A stretch of 64,000 nt of DNA from Anisodus tanguticus (Eukaryota > Streptophyta > Magnoliopsida > Solanales > Solanaceae): positions 15,854,501 to 15,918,500 of the forward strand of contig CM067559.1 of the NCBI GenBank assembly GCA_034509755.1, read 5' to 3'. Below the pieces are notes generated by a model. That model was not told where the DNA came from. It saw only the letters and a program-made list of their open reading frames with translations, and made no database searches. This document shows, piece by piece, positions 57,495 through 64,000 of this stretch (position 1 is its first letter; each line of letters begins with the position of its first letter). A program made the position numbers and the translations under genes.

Positions 57495-57725
57495 ATGAAT
57501 ATCCAAAATAAGATCAATAAAAAGAAACGAAAGTTAAAAAGCATAAAACAGATGTTACTAGAAGAATTTATAGATTCGCAGCTTAAGTACGTAGAATATA
57601 GTGCTAAAGAAATGAGGTTGGAAAATGAGATAGAACAATTAGAAAAAATAACAAATAATAAACCTAATAAAGAATGGATAAGTATAGGAGATGGATGGAT
57701 GAAAAGAATAAATAAAACTGAGTAA
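57495..57725 (+). CDS. EPRV short ORF after MP, 76 aa
   Basis: Lys-rich N-terminus (KINKKKRKLKSIKQMLLEEF) and a helical middle (EMRLENEIEQLEKITN), ending in WISIGDGWMKR. It occupies the place of caulimovirus ORF II (aphid transmission factor) but is less than half its usual size, so the function is unknown. A further 20-codon frame at 57750-57812 lies between it and the next ORF and overlaps that ORF's start. Confidence 0.6.
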   Translation: MNIQNKINKKKRKLKSIKQMLLEEFIDSQLKYVEYSAKEMRLENEIEQLEKITNNKPNKEWISIGDGWMKRINKTE

Positions 57726-57799
57726 TTTTAACGAAAAAGTTGATTAGATATGGACGGAACTAATAATAAAGGAGAAATTAAAAAAACCTTTTCACAAAA

Positions 57800-58174
57800 A
57801 TGGATGAAATAAAAGAAAATCAAGTTCAAACACGCGAACTAATAAGCGAAGAACTAACAAAACTGTGGAATGTATCTGAAGTACCGACACTAAAACTAAT
57901 ACTAGAACAACTAAATACAATAGTAGCCCAAGTAAACAAAGGAAAGGGTAAAGAGAAGCAGATAGACGAAGGAGAACCCAGTAACCAAGAATATACCATA
58001 GGAGATATAGTTGAATTAAAAACTACACAACCTGAAATAGTACCAATAGATGCGTGGAGAAGAAGTAAAACCCCTATAATGGTAGATATTAGTCAAATAA
58101 AACCAAAAATACCAAAAGAAGTAGCAAAAACATTTGATGGTCTAAAAGCATTAAGTAAGAAAGGACAATTTTAA
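57800..58174 (+). CDS. EPRV virion-associated-protein-like ORF, 124 aa
   Basis: The size and the position just before the coat ORF match caulimovirus ORF III (about 129 aa), which tetramerises by an N-terminal coiled coil and binds virions by a basic, Pro-rich tail. Here a helical N-terminus (TRELISEELTKLWNVSEVPT, LILEQLNTIVAQV) precedes a Lys/Glu linker and a C-terminal IKPKIPKEVAKTFDGLKAL. The stop overlaps the coat ATG (TAATG). The assignment rests on position, length and helix only. Confidence 0.5.
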   Translation: MDEIKENQVQTRELISEELTKLWNVSEVPTLKLILEQLNTIVAQVNKGKGKEKQIDEGEPSNQEYTIGDIVELKTTQPEIVPIDAWRRSKTPIMVDISQIKPKIPKEVAKTFDGLKALSKKGQF

Positions 58175-60246
58175 TGAGTAATACTGAGCATAGCGCAGTT
58201 ACATTTATTAAAAATCATGGAAAAGATATATTAGAAAAAGAAAGATATAAGTATGAACCCATGAAAAAACAGGATCCTAAAGAAACCTTAATAAAAAATA
58301 AAGATAATTTAAAAGAAGAAAACATTTATGTTGGAGAAAGAAATTTAAAGCTTGAAAATAAAGCCCAAAGACAAAAGATAATAGAATTGGAAAAAGAAAA
58401 TACAAAATTAAAGCTATCCACTAATGAAGAATGGTTGACGAAGTATAAAAAATACAAGACTAAGTATAAAGACACTAAATACAACTTAAATAAGGCTAAG
58501 GTAGAAATAAAAGAAACAAAGAAGGAATTAGAACTAGTTAAGCAGGAAATGAGTGAATTAAAAGAAGAATTACACATTATGAAACAACAAATAGCAAGGT
58601 TAAAAGGAAAAAAGAAGGTAAGAAGAATACACAACACCAGTGATGAAAATGAGAAAAATAGCAATATTAATGATAGCAGTAGCACAGATAAAGAAGACGT
58701 AATAGGTAATGAAGCGCAAGTAGCAAAAATTACGGAAGAAATAGAAGATGAAAATAATTCTGAAATGGTACAAGAAAATAATCAAATACTAGAAGCATTA
58801 CAAAAGATGCAAAGAGTAAATGCAATTATAGAAGAAGAACCTGAAAGCGATATAGAAGATGAATATAATGAACTTTTTGAAACAGAAATAGAATCAGATA
58901 ACATTATAAATGAAGACACCAACGACTACCCTGAAGAAGAAATGGTAGATCCAGCATTAGAAGTCATAACAAGAAAACCTACTAAATTACCACTACATAT
59001 ACCAGTAGGACATCGAGCAGAATTTAGCGAATTTGTAGGATCAATGGCACAAGGAATAAATATGAACGGATATTTTCTCGACTTAGACAATGTTTATGAT
59101 GAACAAGAACTAAGCAGAAGAATAAATGATTGGAATGTAGGAATGTCTATAGCATTAATGAGTTCAACACATACTAGTGATTTAGACTATATGTACTAAT
59201 TAATATCTAAAACAATGATTGGAAAAGTAGCATTTTGGTTTGAAACCATAGCTTATCAAATGAAAGGAGAAATATTTCATCATGTTAAAGATTGGAAGGG
59301 AATATTAATGTTATTCGATATGGTATTAAAAAGAGAATTTTTAGGAGAAAGATGGCTAGTAGCCAGAGAAAATGTGTTAGCAGAAAGAAAATGTGAAATA
59401 ATAATGAATTTAAACAATATGAAATGTTGCAAGATTAATAAACTACCAGAATATACTATAAGTTTTACTAAATTCTATTATGAAGCAAGATTCTTACCAG
59501 ATGAAGGAATAATTTACCAACAACTTTATTATGATCATCTACCAACCCCATATAATACAGAAATAACTAAGGAATATAAACAATTAGAACCGAAAGAAAA
59601 TACGTTGGGAGAAAAAATAAGAGTATTAAGAGCTTATTTAATGAGAAAATGCGAAGAATACAAGTTACAACAGAAGGTTAAAAAAGATAAAAAATTAGGA
59701 TTAAGAGAAATATGTGGATTTACAGAAAAGAGATTAGTATTTGGATGTGATAACCAAGAAAAAGAACGCAAATATAAAAGGCATAAAAAGACATTTAGAA
59801 AATATAAGAATAAAGCGTTTAATAAAGACAAAAATTACACAAAGAATTATAATAAACCATATTATAAACCTTATAGAAGAAGGAGATATAAGAGATTTAT
59901 AAAATATAATAATACCCCCGATACTAGGAGAAGGTTCAGAAATAAACGAAAATTTAGAAGAAAAAGATATGTAAAACCATTGGAAACAAAAGAAGCACCT
60001 AAGGAATGTAAATGTTGGAATTGTAATGAAAAAGGACATTATGCTAATAAATGCTCTAAGTTAAAGAAACAAGGAGTAAAGTATATTAATACTACACAAT
60101 TTATTATGAGTTTAGAACAAATAAGAGAAGAGAACAATAAATGGTATAGTGATGAAGAATTTTATATTAGTCAAACTGAAGAAGAAAGTGACATAGAAAC
60201 AGGGACGATTAATTATATATATTCAAACAGTGAAAATGATTCATAA
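58174..60246 (+). pseudogene. CP: EPRV coat protein ORF, one in-frame stop
   Basis: Two open stretches in the same frame, 58174-59199 and 59215-60246, are separated by one TAA (59197-59199). The N-terminal half is Lys/Glu-rich and coiled-coil, then strongly acidic (NEAQVAKITEEIEDE, EEEPESDIEDEYNELFE), as in caulimovirid coat precursors. The second half has the capsid core (RKCEIIMNLNNMKCCKINKL, YYEARFLPDEGIIYQQLYYD), a basic tract and the knuckle C-W-N-C-NEKG-H-YANK-C (60013-60054), then an acidic tail. The knuckle binds the genomic RNA during packaging. The ORF starts in the preceding ORF's stop and ends 4 nt before pol. Confidence 0.82.
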
Positions 60247-60249
60247 TAA

Positions 60250-62111
60250 ATGGTAGCAATTTACACAGAAGCTCATGTAGAACACAAACCCAATAAAATG
60301 ATAAAACAAAAAATATTTATTGATAGCGGAGCAGACTTGTGTCTGGCACGCAAAGAAGTTTTAGAATCACATAAGTGGAAAAGATCTAGGACATATAGAA
60401 TACGAGTAACAGGATTTAATAAACAAACTAAAGAATTAGACACTATAGCATAGAATGTAAGGATAGTGTTAAATAAGACTATATTTAGATTACCAATAAT
60501 CTATCAAGATAATAATATGAGTCAACATGTACTATTAGGAAATAACTTTTTAGATTACTTTAAAACCCAAGTTATAAATAATAACACCTTAAGCTTGCAA
60601 ACACCTTGTAACAGATGGATTATATTAAAAAGAATATTACCCGTACAAACATTAAAATTATGTAATAGGATAAATCGAAACAATAATTTGCTGCTATTAA
60701 AAGAAAAATACCTTGGAATGTTAAAAGTAAACTTTGGAGAAAATCCAATACAGTTATGGGAAAAAGAAAAAATATATGTTGAAATAAAATTAATAACTCC
60801 TAATGACGTTATCAGATGTAAACCTATTAGATATAGCCCAACAGATCAAAAGGAATTCGAGACGCAACTAAAGGAACTACTAGATTTAAAACTAATACAA
60901 GAAAGTAAAAGTTCACATAGCAGTCCAGCTTTCCTAGCAAGAAAACATAGTGAACAAAAAAGAGGTAAAGCTAGAATAGTCGTAGACTATAGAGAACTAA
61001 ATAAAAAGACAATATTTGATGGATATTTTTTACCATATAAAAGAAATCTTATTATAGATTAGGAAATAAGAAATGGTTTAGTAAGTTTGATTGTAAGAGT
61101 GGATTTTGGCAAATAAAATTAACCAGAAAATCAAAACCTTTAACAGCTTTTAGTACCCCTCAAGGACATTATGAGTGGAATGTATTACCCTTTGGATTAA
61201 AAAACGTACCCCAATTATTCCAAAGGAGAATGGATCAAGTGTTTAAAAAATTAACAGAATATTGCATAGTATATGTCGATGAAATATTAATATACAGTGA
61301 TAATCTAGGAGATCATATTAAACACCTAGAAGAATTTATAAAAACCATAAAACAACATGGAATCTTGTTATCTGAAAAGAAATCTGAAAATTTTAAAGAT
61401 AATATAGAATATTTAGGATATGTAATAGATAAATATGGATTCCAACTACAAGAACACATAGTAACAAGAATTAAAAATTTTAAAGATAAACTAGAAAACA
61501 AAAAGGAAGTGCAATAGTTTCTAGGAATAGTAAACTATGCCTCAGATCATATAAAAGACTTACCAGCTCTAAGAAAACCATTACAAGATTTGATCAAGGG
61601 AAAAAATAAAGCATTTGAATGGACAGAGGAACAGGATAAAGCAATAAAAGATATTAAAGAAAGAGTAACAGATTTACCAAAACATAGAATACGAACAGAT
61701 AAAGACCAATTAGAATTGTTTATAGATGCCAGTGACATAGGTTGGGGAGCAGTCCTCATAGCTTATGACAAAGATGATATAGACAAAGAAAAACCATTAA
61801 TATGCGGATATGGAGGTGGAACTTGGAAGCCTAATGAAAAGAATTATCATATCAATGAAAAAGAATTATTAGCCGTAAAATTCGGAATAAAACGATTTCA
61901 TTATCATTTACTACCAGTAAAATTCGTTGTTAGAACTGATAACACACAGGTAAGAGCATTCATCACTAATAAAATAGATCCATTACCTGAATTAAATAAA
62001 CAAAGGAAATGGCAATCATTCTTTTATTGTTATGATTTTATTGTGAAAAATATATCTGGAAATAAGAATCTTCTAGCTGATTTTTTAAGCAGTTATCAGG
62101 ATGTCAGTTAA
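60250..62111 (+). pseudogene. pol: EPRV polymerase (protease, RT, RNase H), several lesions
   Basis: Protease: FIDSGADLCLARKEVL with Asp-Ser-Gly at 60322-60330, and HVLLGNNFLDYFKT downstream. RT: KGKARIVVDYRELNKKT, FGLKNVPQLFQRRMDQVF, and YVDE (61272-61283) where YVDD is expected. RNase H: LFIDASDIGWGAVLI, INEKELLAVKFGIKRFHYHL, FVVRTDNTQVRAF, then LLADFLSSYQDVS. No integrase, as in other caulimovirids. Lesions: TAG at 60451-60453, a frameshift near 61045-61060, TAG at 61515-61517 (Gln codon position), and Asp-to-Glu in the active-site box. Its end overlaps the next ORF by 11 nt. Confidence 0.93.
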
Positions 62112-63168
62112 CAGTGACAACTTCGAAGACTATATTAGCAATATCATAAATGAAGTTATCAGCAGCAACCAAGTTATGGCAACCAAAATACAAGAACTAG
62201 AAGGAATACTCAAACAGAATAACAGCCTTATTGATCAACTGAAAGAATGTTTGTCAGACTACCAGACCTACAAAAACCTAAGAAGCTCTCCAAGAGATAC
62301 CATGGAGACTACAAGTTATCCTACTCTCAGTTCAAGACTAGCACAAATACCAACATCCCAAATACCAACATCACAAATACTATCCATGGCTGAAAAATTA
62401 ACGTTTTCACCCGAAATCATTACCACTTATGAAGCCATTACCAAATATTACACTTATAAATCCAACCCAAACATATTACGAGCCTCAAGATTCAGTAAGT
62501 ATCCAAGATATTTATGTCTTGAGAAAACATACCCAAATGTTGCCTATAAACTTTTTAAATATGGATTTCTAGACAAAATCATGGTAGATGACACCCTCAA
62601 CAGCATATCAAAATTAGCAAATACCATATACCAATCAGTCCAATCTATGAGAGAAACATTCGGACAAGGAATATATAGAATCCAAATATTTGATGCTTCT
62701 ACAGACTTAACAGGAAAACCCATTGTGTTATGTCAACTGTTCAAATCAGGAAAGAATACTAGCATTACCGGAGATAATACCGATTCCAAAAAAGAAATGC
62801 CATGCAAGATCAATCAGTTTCAAGGATGGCTAAGCAACAAAAGAGCCATTGGACTAGCAACCCTAGCAGGAAGACTAGAAGATATGATAAAAGCAGGGAA
62901 ATCAAGCATCATTGGGACTACCAAAGGAGGAGAAGTAGAAGAACTAGTCACTATATATTATAATCACGATATAATAATCCAGGACACAGTAGAACTTACA
63001 AATATGATGAACAGAATAATAAATTTAAAACATAAGCATGCCAAAGAAACAATGGAACAATACCAAGCCATAACCAAACAGAAAAGAAAGCCAATAGCTC
63101 TACGAGATATGAGTATGAAACAAGTTATGAGCATAAAAGAAGAAGGATCCAGTGATCCGTTCTCTTAA
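62101..63168 (+). CDS. TAV: EPRV transactivator/inclusion-body-like protein, 355 aa
   Basis: The uninterrupted last ORF follows RNase H, the position of caulimovirus ORF VI. An N-terminal helix (IQELEGILKQNNSLIDQLKE) is followed by a central globular region with YPRYLCLEKTYPNVAYKLFK and NQFQGWLSNKRAIGLATLAG, and a basic C-terminus (KQKRKPIALRDMSMKQVM). ORF VI proteins form viral factories and permit reinitiation on the polycistronic RNA, matching the close ORF spacing seen here. Length is shorter than CaMV P6 (520 aa). The assignment rests on position and overall pattern. Confidence 0.72.
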   Translation: MSVNSDNFEDYISNIINEVISSNQVMATKIQELEGILKQNNSLIDQLKECLSDYQTYKNLRSSPRDTMETTSYPTLSSRLAQIPTSQIPTSQILSMAEKLTFSPEIITTYEAITKYYTYKSNPNILRASRFSKYPRYLCLEKTYPNVAYKLFKYGFLDKIMVDDTLNSISKLANTIYQSVQSMRETFGQGIYRIQIFDASTDLTGKPIVLCQLFKSGKNTSITGDNTDSKKEMPCKINQFQGWLSNKRAIGLATLAGRLEDMIKAGKSSIIGTTKGGEVEELVTIYYNHDIIIQDTVELTNMMNRIINLKHKHAKETMEQYQAITKQKRKPIALRDMSMKQVMSIKEEGSSDPFS

Positions 63169-63239
63169 TAGCATAATAGCCTGGTGGGGAATAATTTAGT
63201 TTTACTACAATAAAACCCATCATATTAGTCCATCAAAAA

Positions 63240-63325
63240 TCATGTAGTTCAACTACATGATGCCTAATATATCAGCATAATAGCATAACAATTTGGCCCA
63301 ATGTGATTTATCACATAAGGCCAAA
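63240..63325. repeat. Two perfect or near-perfect palindromes in the EPRV intergenic region
   Basis: 63240-63260 is a 21-bp palindrome (TCATGTAGTT-C-AACTACATGA). 63292-63325 is a 34-bp dyad with arms TTTGGCC / GGCCAAA and ATGTGAT / ATCACAT around a TT centre. Both lie between the last ORF and the promoter and could act as transcript hairpins or protein-binding sites. Confidence 0.85.
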
Positions 63326-63375
63326 ATGATATTAGCATAACAGCAAGAAAAAAGAGACAAGAAGACAATGAAAAA

Positions 63376-63490
63376 GTCATCAACAAAGCAAAAGAAAGAT
63401 GCCAAACATATCTGCCTTGAAAAAGAAAAGACAGTGAAGGTGACAACAACGAAGCAGAAGAAAGATGCCGAACATATCAGCCTTTGAAAG
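63376..63490 (+). repeat. Direct repeat upstream of the EPRV promoter
   Basis: AAAGAAAGATGCCAAACATA (63391 region) and AGAAGAAAGATGCCGAACAT (63455 region) start two imperfect copies about 64 bp apart, each followed by TCTGCCTTGAAA or TCAGCCTTTGAAA. Duplicated enhancer-like modules are usual upstream of pararetroviral promoters; activity is inferred. Confidence 0.7.
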
Positions 63491-63639
63491 AGGAATAATA
63501 GCAAGAAGACAAGAGAAAATATCAGAAAAGATCAACAGATGTCAGCAAAAGGAAGTTTTTTTACAAATGTAATAATTTAGCTTGTATTGTAACATGAATA
63601 GTAGCAGAAATAGTAAAGCCGCCGAATACTGTACCACCA

Positions 63640-63730
63640 CAGTAAAGGTCGCACAGTAAAGGTCATAACACTGTAGCACCTCGAGGTTATCTATATAAAG
63701 AGCCTCATTGTATCAGTTACGAACAAGTTT
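63640..63730 (+). promoter_or_regulatory. EPRV 35S-like pregenomic RNA promoter
   Basis: CTATATAAAGAG (63691-63702) is a strong TATA box in the same place as in caulimovirids: after the last ORF and before a long leader. The start site is expected near 63720-63730 (TATCAGTTACGAAC). A CT-rich leader stretch (CTCTCTCTCTCTCTAAG) follows. Confidence 0.75.
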
Positions 63731-63846
63731 TTCCGAAATACAAATTCAATCTTTGATATATCCTCTCTCTAAAATACTCTCTCAAGCAAATACTCTCTCT
63801 CTCTCTAAGATTCAAAAAACTAATAGCTTCATATCAATCATTAATC

Positions 63847-63858
63847 ATGTCTAGCTAA
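63847..63858 (+). CDS. Three-codon uORF in the EPRV leader
   Basis: ATG TCT AGC TAA, about 120 nt after the predicted RNA start. CaMV has a comparably tiny first uORF that supports ribosome shunting. The parallel is positional; whether a stable hairpin follows cannot be seen because the window ends. Confidence 0.45.
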   Translation: MSS

Positions 63859-63938
63859 AACCTTATATCAGTCTATAATCCTAACAGAATAATATTGTAA
63901 TCTAAGAAGATCTACTTCAAGAAATCATAAGAACAAGA

Positions 63939-63944
63939 AATAAA
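63939..63944 (+). terminator. EPRV polyadenylation signal (AATAAA)
   Basis: Lies about 215 nt downstream of the predicted start of the pregenomic RNA. In CaMV the signal is also about 180 nt after the cap, so RNA going round the circular genome becomes terminally redundant. Confidence 0.5.
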
Positions 63945-64000
63945 CTTTGAAGAATATATAATTAAACGCATATTAGTTCAGGAACCTTGACTCTTGCTGG

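Larger units (their letters stand above)
55060..64000 (+). mobile_element. Endogenous pararetrovirus (Caulimoviridae), nearly full-length
   Basis: A plus-strand series of closely packed ORFs contains a 30K movement protein, a coat protein with CCHC knuckle, an aspartic protease, RT and RNase H without integrase, and a transactivator-like protein. A 35S-like promoter and leader follow. Order and coupling recall Caulimovirus and Soymovirus, but three small ORFs precede the movement gene. The sequence is strongly A-rich, unlike the flanks. It continues past the window end. The 5' edge (55030-55090) is approximate. Lesions in coat and pol show that this copy is not competent as it stands. The genus cannot be decided without a search. 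Confidence 0.92.

Noticed and set aside
55621..60039. Several antisense ORFs rich in Phe/Leu/Ser across the viral region
   Set aside because: They mirror Lys/Glu-rich sense ORFs with A-rich codons; no coding signal of their own.
55060..64000. Petuvirus or LTR-retrotransposon identity for the EPRV
   Set aside because: No integrase core after RNase H, no LTR pair, separate MP, CP and TAV ORFs, and a 35S-like promoter.

Overview
The window is nuclear plant DNA, most likely from a Solanaceae species. It is AT-rich, has tRNA-iMet-primed copia and Tekay-like gypsy elements, TRIM and Stowaway-type elements, a tRNA-derived SINE, an F-box gene cluster and an endogenous pararetrovirus. Only one ordinary host gene looks intact: a VQ-motif (VQ22/JAV1-like) regulator on the minus strand at 2061-2669, with a TATA box, W-box and two G-boxes upstream. 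I saw no rRNA, functional tRNA or CRISPR array.

Layout. 1-350: end of a copia element whose LTR carries an AT/GT microsatellite. 761-1075: decayed TRIM. 2061-2890: VQ gene and promoter. 4118-4850: two MITE-like insertions. 5505-14187: minus-strand gypsy element with a full 5' LTR but a 3' LTR cut to about 1.1 kb. 15356-20504: minus-strand copia element with short LTRs. 20505-25228: transposon-like repeats, a perfect-TSD foldback element, F-box copy A and an NLP-like pseudogene split by a TRIM. 25229-30035: second minus-strand copia. 30277-32249: 96-bp minisatellite, into which a plus-strand copia (32250-37240, perfect TSD) has inserted. 37617-49090: F-box copy B, split by a 10.3-kb gypsy element (37897-48168, perfect TSD) and by a SINE. 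49495-52330: 5'-truncated copia with a 1.5-kb LTR. 52338-53960: paralogous flank and second minisatellite array. 54296-54870: F-box copy C with a 256-bp retroposon, then an LTR fragment.

From about 55060 to the end of the window lies a nearly complete endogenous pararetrovirus (Caulimoviridae) on the plus strand. Its order is three short coiled-coil ORFs, movement protein, two short ORFs (the second resembles a virion-associated protein in size and position), coat protein with zinc knuckle, protease/reverse transcriptase/RNase H, and transactivator/inclusion protein. A 35S-like promoter follows, then a leader with a three-codon uORF and a poly(A) signal. Many ORFs touch or overlap by a few bases, as expected for relay (reinitiation) translation. 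The copy is decayed: an in-frame stop in the coat ORF, and two stops, one frameshift and an active-site change in the polymerase ORF. The movement protein carries a retropepsin-like C-terminal domain with Asn where the catalytic Asp is expected.

The F-box/minisatellite locus appears to be a segmental duplication (three copies of the F-box 5' region, two of the array). The copies act as empty-site references for several insertions. Element boundaries given here come from reading LTR pairs and target-site duplications by eye.
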